A DNA stretch of 41,249 bases. Origin: JBEVNX01 sp040507895 (lineage in GTDB: Bacteria > Desulfobacterota > Binatia > JACPRU01). The notes beneath the pieces are model-generated. The model had not been told where the DNA came from. It worked only from the letters and a program-made list of their open reading frames with translations, and searched no databases. Positions 30,393 through 38,465 of the stretch are shown here, piece after piece; position 1 is the first letter of the stretch; each line of letters starts with the position of its first letter. The position numbers and the translations under genes are program-made. The DNA lies in contig JBEVNX010000217.1 in assembly GCA_040507895.1 (NCBI GenBank), positions 1 to 41,249 of the forward strand, given 5' to 3'.

Positions 30393-31973
30393 ATGTCTTC
30401 GGTGATCGATCCGCCGACTCTCGTTCTCGTCGTCGACGACAACGACACTGCCCGGTACGCCAAGTGCCGCATCCTGCGCCGGGCTGGGTTCGAGGTCATC
30501 GAGGCCGTGGACGGAACCAACGCCTTGCGACTCGTGGAAGAGCGCAAGCCGCGATTGGTCGTGCTCGACGTCCGGTTGCCGGGACTCGACGGGTGGGCGG
30601 TCTGCCGCAAGATCAAGGCGAACCCCCTGACGGAGGCCGTGCTCGTGCTGCAGATGTCCGCCACGTTCGTCAGCGAGGGGGACACCGTTCGTGCGCTCGA
30701 AGGAGGAGCCGACGGTTGCTTGACGGAGCCCTGCGATCCGACGGTTCTTCTGGCGACGATTCGCGCGTTGTTGCGCGCGCGTCTCGCAGAGGATGCGCTG
30801 CGCGAAGCGCTTTCCCGGGAACAGTCGCTGCGGACCGTCGCCGAGGCCGCGAACCGCGCGAAGGATGAATTCCTCGCTACGCTGTCGCACGAGCTGCGCT
30901 CGCCCCTCAGTGCGATTCTCACCTGGGTGAATTTGATGCGTGCCGGCCGACTCGACCAGCCGCGTACCGAGCGCGCCGTCGAGGCCATCGAGCGCAACTC
31001 GCGGCTTCAGCTGCGACTGATCGAAGACTTGCTCGACGTCTCGCGAATCATCTCTGGGAAGATGAAGATCGAGCTCACGCACGTCGATCTCGGAGCCGTG
31101 GTCGCGACGGCCCTCGAGAACTTACAGAGTGCAGCGATGTCGAAGCGCCTGCAGATCGATTCGTTCATCGATCCTTCCATGGGCCCGGTTTCGGGAGATG
31201 CGGCCCGACTGCAGCAGGTGGTGGGCAATCTGCTGTCGAATGCGGTGAAGTTCACGCCGGAGGACGGCCGCATCATGGTCAGCGTCAAGGCCGTAGACTC
31301 ATTTGCGCAGATCGAGGTCACGGACACCGGTATCGGAATAGACGTCGAGATGTTGCCACACATCTTTGAACGATTTCGCCAAGTGGACTCGTCGACGACA
31401 CGGACGGAAGGGGGCCTCGGCTTGGGGCTCGCGCTCGTTCGGCACTTCGTGGAGCTGCACGCGGGTTCCGTCGAAGCCAGGAGCGAGGGATTGGGCAAAG
31501 GGGCGACCTTCCTCGTGCGGCTACCGCTGGCGCCCGTACGCCCCTCCGCGAGCAAGGTCGGCGCCGTTCCTCCCCTGCGGGCAAAGCTTCCAGGCGTCAA
31601 GCTGCCGAGCCTCGCGGGCATTCGTGTCTTGGTCGTCGACGACGAATCCGACGGGCGTGAGGCGGTGGCTCTCGTCCTCGAGCACTGCGGCGCCTCCGTC
31701 AAGACGGCCGGCTCGGTCGCGGAGGCGATGTCAGCCTTCAGCAGCGCCGTATTCGACGCAGTCGTCAGCGACATCGCAATGCCCTCAGAGGACGGGTTCG
31801 CGCTGATCGCGCGATTGCGCGCTCACGGCGACACTCCGGCGCTCGCCTTGACCGGGTACGTGGGCCAAGAAGACCGGCAGCGCATTCTCGCTGCCGGATA
31901 CCAAACCTGCTTGACCAAGCCGGTCGCCGCAGCGGAACTGGGTGAAACCATCGCGAGGCTCGTTCAGAGCTGA
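30393..31973 (+). CDS. Hybrid kinase REC-HisKA-HATPase-REC
   Basis: A 526-residue kinase, two bases after the preceding stop. The N-terminal receiver has phospho-Asp D59 (VVLDVRLPGLDG), but the usual Lys is E112 (CLTEPCDP). HisKA has H166 (TLSHELRSPLS). The HATPase carries NLLSNAVKFTPEDG, DTGIGIDVE and GGLGLGLAL. The C-terminal receiver (about 410-520) has VVDDESDG, SDIAMPSEDG and LTKPVAAAELG. The second half is closely similar to the kinase at 11387. It has no DNA-binding domain. Last gene of the stressosome operon; its N-terminal receiver may be the acceptor for the kinase encoded just upstream. Confidence 0.93.
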   Translation: MSSVIDPPTLVLVVDDNDTARYAKCRILRRAGFEVIEAVDGTNALRLVEERKPRLVVLDVRLPGLDGWAVCRKIKANPLTEAVLVLQMSATFVSEGDTVRALEGGADGCLTEPCDPTVLLATIRALLRARLAEDALREALSREQSLRTVAEAANRAKDEFLATLSHELRSPLSAILTWVNLMRAGRLDQPRTERAVEAIERNSRLQLRLIEDLLDVSRIISGKMKIELTHVDLGAVVATALENLQSAAMSKRLQIDSFIDPSMGPVSGDAARLQQVVGNLLSNAVKFTPEDGRIMVSVKAVDSFAQIEVTDTGIGIDVEMLPHIFERFRQVDSSTTRTEGGLGLGLALVRHFVELHAGSVEARSEGLGKGATFLVRLPLAPVRPSASKVGAVPPLRAKLPGVKLPSLAGIRVLVVDDESDGREAVALVLEHCGASVKTAGSVAEAMSAFSSAVFDAVVSDIAMPSEDGFALIARLRAHGDTPALALTGYVGQEDRQRILAAGYQTCLTKPVAAAELGETIARLVQS

Positions 31974-31982
31974 TCGCGGGCG

Positions 31983-33386
31983 CTATTCAGGCGTCGAACC
32001 CGCGCCGATCTCGCGATCGCCTATGCAGGATCCCAGCGGGACGAAGCGGCGCAGCTTGCCGGTGCCGGGCTGCCGTTGCAGGCTCGGAACGGCTCGGACG
32101 CCGATGACCGGATCGGCGAGTCCCGCGTCAGCGAGCGCGACGCGCAGCCGTTCGCCAAGCCAAGCCGGATCCAGTCGTCCATCCGCAACGACGGCGACGT
32201 CGATACCGCGAGCCGTCTGCCGGACTTGATATTCCGCCACCGCTGGAGTCTTCACCATGACCGCGCGGATGGCGAGCGGGTGGATGCTCGTCGTTCCGTA
32301 GCACAGGATGTCGTCGGATCGCCCTTCGACCGTGGCCCGAAGATGCCCGCGGTCGCAACGTTCGGGCTCGCGAACGAAGCTGTCATCGAGGGCGTATCGA
32401 ATGAGGGGCTGGACGCGATTGTAGAGGTTCGTGACAAGGATCTTCGCCGACCGTACGCCGAGGGGAACCGGTCGGTCACGCTCGTCGACCAGCTCGACGA
32501 TGCAGAGGTCGCTCGCGAAGGTGAGCACGGTCTCGTTCGGCTCGCTGACGCCGACGAGGCCTTCGCTCGAGGCGAACGTATCGACGAGCGGCACACCGAA
32601 CGCCTCGCGGATCGCCGAACGCTGCTCGGCCAGAAGGGTCTCGCTGGTGCTGACGATCGTCGCCGGTGCGATGCACAGCCGCCCCGACCGGCGCTCGACC
32701 GCGAGCCGAGCGAGCATGCTCGGATAGCCGTAGAGCGCCCGCGGCTGAATGGTCTCGAGCCGATCCACGATCTCGTCGATGGGGAGTGTTGCAGGCGCCG
32801 GGACGAATTGGATCGGGCTTCCCCGCATGATCTGCGAGGCGATGCCGGTCGCATGTACCGCCGAGGCCGCGGCCACGAACGCGATTGTCACGCCCCCGAG
32901 CGGCGGGCCGCCGCCGCGGGCGATGGTCGGCCGCAGGATCGAGCCTGCAAACTCGACCATCGCTTCGCAATCGAGGACGAAGACTCCGCGCTGGCCGGAG
33001 CTGCCCCCGGAGGCCTGGCAAAGATATTCGCCGAGGAGAGCGATCGGCTTTTCGGCGGTGTTCGCGATCACCTCCTCGACCGCTCGCCGCGAGAGGCGAT
33101 GGTCGGTCAGTACATCGTCGAACTCGGCCATCATCTCCCCCTTCGTCATGATGGGCAGACGCGGCAGGTCGGCGAGCTCGAAGGCGCCGGGATCGACGCC
33201 CGCCAAGCGCCGCGCGTGGAACGGTGATCGACCGATCGCATGGGCGAGCAAGCTCCTGAGGCCGTCCCGCTGATGCGCGGCGATCCGTTCCCCGTTCCAC
33301 GTGAGGCGCTTCACGTGATCGGGTAACCCGGCGAACAGCCGTTGCTGGAAGCACGCACGCAACCGATCGAACCCGCAGTCCGTCAT
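31983..33386 (-). CDS. Phenylacetate-CoA-ligase-like adenylate-forming enzyme
   Basis: A 467-residue member of the PaaK branch of acyl-adenylate-forming enzymes. The ATP-binding loop reads CQASGGSSGQRG, equivalent to the SGTTGxP loop. STSETLLAEQ and the VDTFASSEGLVG segment, where PaaK-type enzymes have their substrate and ATP contacts, are present. LVTNLYNRVQPLIRYALDD and the C-terminal VEGRSDDILC hinge complete the fold. The acid substrate is unknown. It starts 5 bases after the TetR regulator stop, so the two form an operon that the regulator probably controls. Confidence 0.87.
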   Translation of the reverse strand: MTDCGFDRLRACFQQRLFAGLPDHVKRLTWNGERIAAHQRDGLRSLLAHAIGRSPFHARRLAGVDPGAFELADLPRLPIMTKGEMMAEFDDVLTDHRLSRRAVEEVIANTAEKPIALLGEYLCQASGGSSGQRGVFVLDCEAMVEFAGSILRPTIARGGGPPLGGVTIAFVAAASAVHATGIASQIMRGSPIQFVPAPATLPIDEIVDRLETIQPRALYGYPSMLARLAVERRSGRLCIAPATIVSTSETLLAEQRSAIREAFGVPLVDTFASSEGLVGVSEPNETVLTFASDLCIVELVDERDRPVPLGVRSAKILVTNLYNRVQPLIRYALDDSFVREPERCDRGHLRATVEGRSDDILCYGTTSIHPLAIRAVMVKTPAVAEYQVRQTARGIDVAVVADGRLDPAWLGERLRVALADAGLADPVIGVRAVPSLQRQPGTGKLRRFVPLGSCIGDREIGAGSTPE

Positions 33387-33391
33387 GTCGA

Positions 33392-34057
33392 TCACCGCTT
33401 TCTGCCTGCTCCGGCACGCCGAGTCGCGTCGGACCGATCCGTGTCGGGCAACGCAGTACCGAGGGCCCGCGCGAGCATCGGGACGACGCTTTCGACAGGG
33501 AGCGCCCGGGGATTGGCCGTACGCTCGATCTCGACGCCAAAACCGAGAGCCAGGATGAACTCGGCCATGGTCACGGTCTGCAATGCAGGCTCGAGACCGG
33601 CTCGTTCGTGAACTTTGGCCAAGAGCCGTGCGAGCCGCTCGATCGTGCGAGCATGCACCTGGGCGTAGCGCTGGTTTAGCTGTGGGTCGCGCGCCGCCTG
33701 GACTCGGAACTCCGCGACCAACAACCCCCATTCGGGCTCTTCGACGAAACTGCGGTGGGCGAGCTGGATCAACGCGGTGACGCCCCCGGCAACGCTCCCG
33801 TTGCCGGCCGTCTCGGAGGCGACGCGCTCGTTCTCATCGGCTCGCTCGGAAATCCTTCGCTCCAGCAGGGCGAGAAACAGGTCCGCTTTGCTGTCGAACT
33901 GGGAGTAAACGACCCCCTTCGAAAAGCCTGCCTCCTCCGCGATCGCGTCGAGACTCGCGCCCGCGTAGCCCTTTTCCAGGAACACTCGCCGAGCCGCCTC
34001 CAGCACGAGCCGGCGGTTGCGCTCCACTTGCAGGTCGCGTCCCAGGCGCTTTCGCAT
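33392..34057 (-). CDS. TetR family transcriptional regulator
   Basis: A 221-residue repressor. The N-terminal helix-turn-helix (RRLVLEAARRVFLEKGYAGASLDAIAEEAGFSKGVVYSQFDSKADLFLALLE, split by its turn) is the TetR signature, followed by an all-helical ligand domain. The ATG at 34055-34057 directly abuts a promoter with paired palindromes, so the mRNA appears leaderless. Autoregulation is inferred from this layout. The downstream adenylate-forming enzyme suggests the ligand could be its acyl substrate or product. Confidence 0.93.
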   Translation of the reverse strand: MRKRLGRDLQVERNRRLVLEAARRVFLEKGYAGASLDAIAEEAGFSKGVVYSQFDSKADLFLALLERRISERADENERVASETAGNGSVAGGVTALIQLAHRSFVEEPEWGLLVAEFRVQAARDPQLNQRYAQVHARTIERLARLLAKVHERAGLEPALQTVTMAEFILALGFGVEIERTANPRALPVESVVPMLARALGTALPDTDRSDATRRAGAGRKR

Positions 34058-34085
34058 ACCGTCGGTATTTAAATACCGTCGGTAT
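34056..34085 (-). promoter_or_regulatory. Tandem TetR operators
   Basis: Two identical perfect palindromes ATACCGTCGGTAT lie at 34056-34068 and 34073-34085, separated by TTAA. Their centres are 17 bp apart. The first overlaps the start codon of the TetR gene and the pair brackets its -10 box, an arrangement expected for an autorepressor. Confidence 0.85.
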
Positions 34086-34096
34086 CTCTTTGTCAA
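34068..34096 (-). promoter_or_regulatory. Promoter of the TetR gene
   Basis: On the minus strand there is a perfect -35 TTGACA (34091-34096), a 17-base spacer and a -10 candidate TTTAAA (34068-34073). The expected start of transcription falls zero to three bases before the ATG, so translation would be leaderless. Confidence 0.65.
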
Positions 34097-34408
34097 GCGT
34101 TGCGAAAAGGAAGGAGACGAATACCGCGGGAGCACTCCGTGCGGAGCACCCTCCGCTCGGGACACGGATGGCCTTCGGTGCCGCGCTTCGAGTTCCGCAG
34201 CCGAATGACGACGGCCCGGAGCGTCTAAGGATAGCGGCGAGTGCTGCCTTAATCTCCCCTTCAGCGAGCTACCTGAATTGGATTTCTGGCAGCACCCTTC
34301 CGCTATCGAACCTTGCAAACACGCGCGGCCGCGCAGCGTCGCGACGAATTGGCCGAATGGATCCGGCCAACGCGCGACACCGCGTCGCGCCGCCAGTTCA
34401 ACGTTCAT
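34097..34408. other. Intergenic stretch, no gene seen
   Basis: About 310 bases between the TetR promoter and the next plus-strand gene. No frame shows recognisable coding sequence, and I see no strong hairpin or repeat. Confidence 0.4.
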
Positions 34409-34699
34409 ATGCCAGCGAAGTCGAAGACACCGGGGACGATCCCCTTGGCAGTGATGGCGGGCACTCTCCTCGGCATCGCCGCGATCGTCGCGCCCGCACG
34501 TTCCGAGCTGCCGTCTTCCGAGGTGCCCGGCAGCTCTCCCGCTGGGGCGGCGGCGACGCCGACGCCAGAAGGAGTGCCCACGCCTGCAGTCCGTGACCCG
34601 AACTTCCCGAAGCCGGAACCGATCGCGCCGCGCAGCAAACCCGACTCCCCGCCAAGCCTTCCCGGAAGCGGGCGGCAAGACACGGTTCCGGGAAGCTGA
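34409..34699 (+). CDS. Small secreted proline-rich protein
   Basis: A 96-residue product with an apparent signal peptide (MPAKSKTPGTIPLAVMAGTL, then IAAIVAPARSE). The mature part is low-complexity Pro/Ser/Gly (PSSEVPGSSPAGAAATPTPEG). No Shine-Dalgarno sequence is obvious. Not recognised; it might be a spurious frame, but the signal-peptide logic argues for a real exported protein. Confidence 0.42.
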   Translation: MPAKSKTPGTIPLAVMAGTLLGIAAIVAPARSELPSSEVPGSSPAGAAATPTPEGVPTPAVRDPNFPKPEPIAPRSKPDSPPSLPGSGRQDTVPGS

Positions 34700-34749
34700 A
34701 GCCGTCGCGCAGACTCGAGTCGAGCGAGACTTGGCGGGCGTGGGGGGCT

Positions 34750-34950
34750 TCATCCCTTCTTTTTCGTGCTGCCTCCTCGCTTCCTCGGCACCTTCGCGCC
34801 CTCTCGCCGGGCCTCCGAAAGTCCGATCGCGATTGCCTGTTTGCGGCTCTTGACCGTCTTACCCGACCGCCCCGACTTGAGGGTGCCGCGCTTCCGTTCG
34901 TGCATCGCCTTGCGAACTATGGCCGAGGCCTTCTTGCCGTAACGTGCCAT
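34750..34950 (-). CDS. DUF6496 family small basic protein
   Basis: A 66-residue very basic protein with AGGAGG before the ATG. The pattern MARYGKKASAIVRKAMHERK, then GTLKSGRSGKTVKSRKQAIAI and GLSEARREGAKVPRK is the DUF6496 signature. The Lys/Arg richness suggests nucleic-acid binding, but the function is not established. Confidence 0.85.
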   Translation of the reverse strand: MARYGKKASAIVRKAMHERKRGTLKSGRSGKTVKSRKQAIAIGLSEARREGAKVPRKRGGSTKKKG

Positions 34951-35154
34951 CGCAAACCTCCTGAAGGCTCAAAGCGGGGTCAGGCAGTCGAGTTGCTTGA
35001 GGTTTCGAGGAAGCCGCGCGCATTTGGGACGGAAGACACCGCCGACGACGAAGCATCCGCGCGATGCCAAGCCCAGCTTTCGGGGTTTGAACGTTTCAGG
35101 TCCCTGCCCGTGTGTCTTGTTGCAACGATCGATCAGGGACGAGGAGGCCACCCC

Positions 35155-35646
35155 ATGAAGTCAATCACTTTGCTTCTCGCGGTCCTGCTAGCAGCGAGCG
35201 CGGGCGCAGAATCCCTCAAAGAGTGGAAGACGCCCGACGGGAAGACGTACTTCGGCGATCATCCGCCGGAGGGCAGCACGGTCGTCAAGACCGTGGACAA
35301 ACCGATCGGTACCGTCGAGACCCAGCCGGTCAGTCCACGAGAACGCGCCCCGCTGCCCGCGCCGCAAACTGTATGGCGCACCAACATCGCTTGCCAGGAC
35401 CTGAGCGTGACCGGCGTGAAGGAAGAGAGTTTCGACGGCATCAGTCGGCGCATCGTGCGCGGCACCGTGACCCATGATGGCTCCCATGTCGTGAAGGACG
35501 TCAGGGTCTGCGGGGGAGGCGTTTGCGACATAATGCGTGGCGGCAATCCCATGGCCCAAGGCGAGAGCGCGCAGTTCTATCTCGACATGAACACGGCCGA
35601 TCCGGTGTCGCTGAGAATCGAGTGCTCGGTCCGCGAACCGGCTTGA
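35155..35646 (+). CDS. Secreted protein with DUF4124-like N-terminus
   Basis: A 163-residue exported protein. The signal peptide MKSITLLLAVLLAASAGAES is followed by LKEWKTPDGKTYFGDHPPEGS, which resembles the DUF4124 domain (a small WxDxxGxxxYSDxPP repeat). The second half has four Cys (ACQD, VCGGGVCD, ECSV) that may form disulfides. GAGGAGG precedes the ATG. Function unknown; periplasmic. Confidence 0.72.
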   Translation: MKSITLLLAVLLAASAGAESLKEWKTPDGKTYFGDHPPEGSTVVKTVDKPIGTVETQPVSPRERAPLPAPQTVWRTNIACQDLSVTGVKEESFDGISRRIVRGTVTHDGSHVVKDVRVCGGGVCDIMRGGNPMAQGESAQFYLDMNTADPVSLRIECSVREPA

Positions 35647-35681
35647 GCCGGTTCGTCATCGAGAAAGGAGGGAGCAAGTTG

Positions 35682-35894
35682 ATGAAGCGCTTCAGCGTGG
35701 CCTTGGCCACGATCGGAGTCGGCCTGATGCTCGTCAGTTCTGCCTGTCATGAGGAAGGGCCAGCGGAAAAGGCCGGCAAGAAGCTCGACGAGACGATGGA
35801 GAACACTGGAGATGCAATGAAGAACGCCGGCGAGAGTATGGGTGAAAAGCTGGAAGACGCAGGAGAGAAGATGAAGGATGCCACCAGCCGGTAG
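35682..35894 (+). CDS. Small lipoprotein, paralogue of the 18244 lipoprotein
   Basis: A 70-residue product. The signal peptide and lipobox (LVSSAC) leave a mature chain CHEEGPAEKAGKKLDETMEN followed by amphipathic Gly/Glu/Lys/Met repeats (GDAMKNAGESMGEKLEDAGEKMKDATS). It shares the Cys-His start, GPA-x-x-AG-x-K-x-D pattern and repeats with the lipoprotein at 18244. AAGGAGG lies 12 bases before the ATG; an in-frame TTG three bases earlier gives better spacing. Confidence 0.75.
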   Translation: MKRFSVALATIGVGLMLVSSACHEEGPAEKAGKKLDETMENTGDAMKNAGESMGEKLEDAGEKMKDATSR

Positions 35895-35918
35895 GTTTCA
35901 CCGTCCCCTGCCTCGGCC

Positions 35919-35953
35919 CAGCGCGCCGCCATCCGGTTTGGCGCGGCGCGCTG
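35919..35953. terminator. Bidirectional terminator hairpin
   Basis: CAGCGCGCCGC (35919-35929) and its exact complement GCGGCGCGCTG (35943-35953) form an 11-bp perfect stem with a 13-base loop. It sits between the convergent lipoprotein and outer-membrane barrel genes. There is no T-run, but the place and strength support termination. Confidence 0.7.
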
Positions 35954-35954
35954 C

Positions 35955-37382
35955 TTAGAATGTGTGGCCGAACACCAAGTAGACCAGTCCCTTCTCTTCG
36001 TCACTGAACCCGACGTCGATACGCGCTACTAGCGCTTCGCCGAGGGCGATGCGTGTGCCGCCGCCGTAGCTGTACCGGAAGTCATTGTTGGTAGGCGGGA
36101 TGGTCGCGACCGGCTGGCCGAGGTCCACTGCGATGTCCTCGTCGCCGATGAATACCCGTCCAGCGTCCCCGAACACCACGCCGTCTATCTGAATGTCCCA
36201 GATCTTGAAGAAGCTGAAATCCAGCAGCTTCAAGCGATATTCGAGATTGGTGACCACGTTGCTCGTACCGAGAAAGCGATCCTCGAAGTATCCACGCAAG
36301 TCGCGCGAGCCGCCGAGCGAGGAGAACTCGTAGAAAGGCGCTCGACGCCGCTTGGTATCGATGTACTGGCCGCCGAGATGCAGCCCGAGCACCTGTCGGC
36401 GCCAGATCAACGGATAGAGGTAGCTCCCGTCGAGCGTGTAGCGCGTGTAGTGGAAATCGTTTCCGAGACCGTTCGGTACCCACGTCGCCTTGGCGATGAT
36501 GCTCCAGCCGCGCGTCGGCCGCGCCGCCTCCTGTCGATCGTTGAAAAGCACCGACAGCGAAAGCGGATTCGTCTTTCCCCCGTGGATGCCGACCAGATCC
36601 GGGAAGAGTGAAGCGGTCGACGGCACATCGTCCTCGAGATGACCGTGGCTGATCTGCACCTGGTTGTACGCTCCGGAAGCAACCACGGCGAAGCGCCGCG
36701 ACAGGCGAAGACCGAGAGCCAACGTTCCATAGAAGCGCTCGTAGCGGTTGGTCGACAGCTCGTCGGGCCCGACGTTGTTGTTGCCGAGGCCGAAGAATTC
36801 CTTGGTGGGGTCCGCGTAGTACTCGCCTTCCGCCAACATCAGCAAACGGTCGCTGAAGAACGACGGCGAGATCAGGATCGTATCGAGATGAAACTGGCCC
36901 CTCAGCGCCGCGCTGGCCGCCAGGTCGAGCGTCAAATGCAGCGGTGATATGTCGCGGTCCTTGAACTTGATGCCGCCGTTGGGGCCCTTCTCCGGCGTAT
37001 AGCCGATCTGCGGGAGAATTGCCCAAGACTTCTGCGGCTCGGCGGCAGGAGGCTGCTGCGCGCCCCCGGCGGGCTTTTCGGGCGTCGCACCTTCCACTTT
37101 CTCCGGCGTGCCCTCCTCGGCCTTCTTCGGCGCTTCCTCGGCTTTCTCTCCTTCGGCTTTCTCTCTTTCGGCTTTCTCTTCCCCTCCCTGCGCTTTGGCC
37201 TTCTCCGCCCGTCCGGCCTGGATCACGTCGATGAGGCTTCGCTCCGTAGCGATCGGATCCTGCTCCGCGTGCGCGGCGGCCACGAGCGCGCATGCCAGTG
37301 CCGCGGCGAGCCGTATTCGTCTAGCTCCGAAGACTGATAGCGTTCCTCTTCGCGAAAAAGCACCACTCCCAGCTGTGACCAA
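35955..37382 (-). CDS. Outer-membrane beta-barrel protein (BamA/TamA-like surface antigen)
   Basis: A 475-residue product from a TTG at 37380-37382 preceded by AAAGG; no ATG fits. The signal peptide ends near residue 39 (ALVAAAHA). A charged low-complexity linker of Lys/Glu/Ala repeats (about 55-112, for example EKAEGEKAEEAPKKAEEG) is followed by a barrel. The barrel has alternating-strand segments such as GQFHLDTILISPSFFSDRLL, FFGLGNNNVGPDE and LGGSRDLRGYFEDRFLG, and it ends VYLVFGHTF with the terminal Phe of outer-membrane proteins. The GGSRDLRGY segment matches the Omp85 VRGY region. No POTRA domains are present, so the role is not the BamA role itself. Confidence 0.85.
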   Translation of the reverse strand: MVTAGSGAFSRRGTLSVFGARRIRLAAALACALVAAAHAEQDPIATERSLIDVIQAGRAEKAKAQGGEEKAEREKAEGEKAEEAPKKAEEGTPEKVEGATPEKPAGGAQQPPAAEPQKSWAILPQIGYTPEKGPNGGIKFKDRDISPLHLTLDLAASAALRGQFHLDTILISPSFFSDRLLMLAEGEYYADPTKEFFGLGNNNVGPDELSTNRYERFYGTLALGLRLSRRFAVVASGAYNQVQISHGHLEDDVPSTASLFPDLVGIHGGKTNPLSLSVLFNDRQEAARPTRGWSIIAKATWVPNGLGNDFHYTRYTLDGSYLYPLIWRRQVLGLHLGGQYIDTKRRRAPFYEFSSLGGSRDLRGYFEDRFLGTSNVVTNLEYRLKLLDFSFFKIWDIQIDGVVFGDAGRVFIGDEDIAVDLGQPVATIPPTNNDFRYSYGGGTRIALGEALVARIDVGFSDEEKGLVYLVFGHTF

Positions 37383-37711
37383 CTCGCACCTTTCGAGCTC
37401 GGCAGACCGAGGTCGGCCGTCTCCACTACAGACAAGTTTACCGGACACAGGGGTAAACTCCGCCGTGCGTCCAGGTTTCGCTGAGAGCTCTTGGCCAATC
37501 CCCATTGGTCCGTCGGCCGACGTCGATCTGCCGACGTTGCCGATCCATCGACACCCCCCACGGCCCAGTGCGTCGCAACGTTGGATCGCGCGGGTTGTTT
37601 CTATCCTATCGGGATTTAGATGCTCGCGCAGCTCGGCGCCGTGCGTGGATTGGCCGGCGCGACCAAGGATGCGTCCTTGCCATGCCGCGAGCGCAAGAAG
37701 GAGGTTCTCCA
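37383..37711. other. Divergent intergenic region
   Basis: About 330 bases between the barrel gene and a small lipoprotein gene. It contains the GTTTACC-N9-GGTAAAC inverted repeat listed separately and otherwise no recognisable gene. If the barrel protein starts further upstream, part of this would be coding. Confidence 0.4.
37436..37458. promoter_or_regulatory. Inverted repeat GTTTACC-N9-GGTAAAC
   Basis: Perfect 7-base arms at 37436-37442 and 37452-37458 with a 9-base spacer, about 55 bases upstream of the likely TTG start of the barrel gene. The spacing of the arms (about 16 bp centre to centre) suits a dimeric regulator. Confidence 0.5.
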
Positions 37712-37909
37712 ATGATGTCCACCTCGAGATTCCTAGTGGCTATGGCTACGATCCTGGTTCTCCTCGGAGCCGCCGCCTGCAAGCAATACGACACGACCGA
37801 CACGACGCCCCCGGCGCCCAGCGCTTCGGTGCCGCGCGACAGCGAACGAGCGATGCCAGACGTGAACCGCCAGCCGCAATCCGAAAGACCCAATCCCAGC
37901 ACTCCATAG
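37712..37909 (+). CDS. Small lipoprotein, proline-rich
   Basis: A 65-residue product with AAGGAGG upstream and two consecutive ATGs. The signal (FLVAMATILVLLGAAAC) ends in a lipobox-like GAAAC. The mature chain (CKQYDTTDTTPPAPSASVP) is Pro/Ser/Thr/Asp-rich and unstructured. Function unknown. Confidence 0.65.
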   Translation: MMSTSRFLVAMATILVLLGAAACKQYDTTDTTPPAPSASVPRDSERAMPDVNRQPQSERPNPSTP

Positions 37910-37947
37910 AGCTGTGCGAATAAGCGACTAGATCAGCCGCGGTAAAG

Positions 37948-38115
37948 TCACAGTTTCATTACTACCTGGATCCCGATGACTACAGGTACTACTTTCGCGA
38001 AGGCTTTCACCGAGTATACGAGGACGGCTACAACGACAGGTACGAGTTTGGGTACCAGTCCGACGGGTCGTGGGGCGTCCTGGGCGACGTCTTGTTGCTC
38101 GTCCTGAATCTCCAT
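37948..38115 (-). CDS. Small membrane protein
   Basis: A 55-residue product from an ATG with GGAGGGG upstream. The acidic N-terminus (MEIQDEQQDVAQDAPRP) is followed by one long hydrophobic segment, LVPKLVPVVVAVLVYSVKAF, and a second (VVPVVIGIQVVMKL). Not recognised. Confidence 0.5.
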   Translation of the reverse strand: MEIQDEQQDVAQDAPRPVGLVPKLVPVVVAVLVYSVKAFAKVVPVVIGIQVVMKL

Positions 38116-38231
38116 CCCCTCCAGTGAGCCGGGCGTGCCCACGACGTGGGCGGCAACTCGCGCCGCGTCCGGGGAAACTCGGGAGGGCGCTCTCGCGCTC
38201 GTCGGGGGTAGGGAAGCGGGCGGGCGCCGGC

Positions 38232-38465
38232 CTACAGGCGGGCGGTTCGCGGAAAGCCGAGGCGCTCGAGGCTGCGGCGTATATCGGAGAGCTCCAGCTC
38301 GATTTCCTGTCGCCGTCGATACGAGGTCTCACTGACGAATCGGACCTGCTCGATCAAAAGCTCTTCCCGCTCGATCAGCGCGGCTGCCCGGATCGCCGCC
38401 GACGGGGGCACGGACAGCCTGCGAGTCTTCTCGGTCCGGTGTATGGTGGGCAGCCGGCTTGCCAT
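38232..38465 (-). CDS. Hypothetical coiled-coil protein
   Basis: A 77-residue product with GGAAGGAT upstream. Residues 25-65 (ALIEREELLIEQVRFVSETS, then YRRRQEIELELSDIRRSLERL) have heptad-like Leu/Ile spacing and high charge, so a coiled coil is likely. It is divergent from and overlaps by a few bases the presumed start of the HNH protein. Not recognised. Confidence 0.5.
   Translation of the reverse strand: MASRLPTIHRTEKTRRLSVPPSAAIRAAALIEREELLIEQVRFVSETSYRRRQEIELELSDIRRSLERLGFPRTARL

Noticed and set aside
36082..37293. 403-codon minus-strand frame inside the outer-membrane barrel gene
   Set aside because: Arg-rich out-of-frame translation of the same DNA; the barrel frame has signal peptide, strands and terminal Phe.
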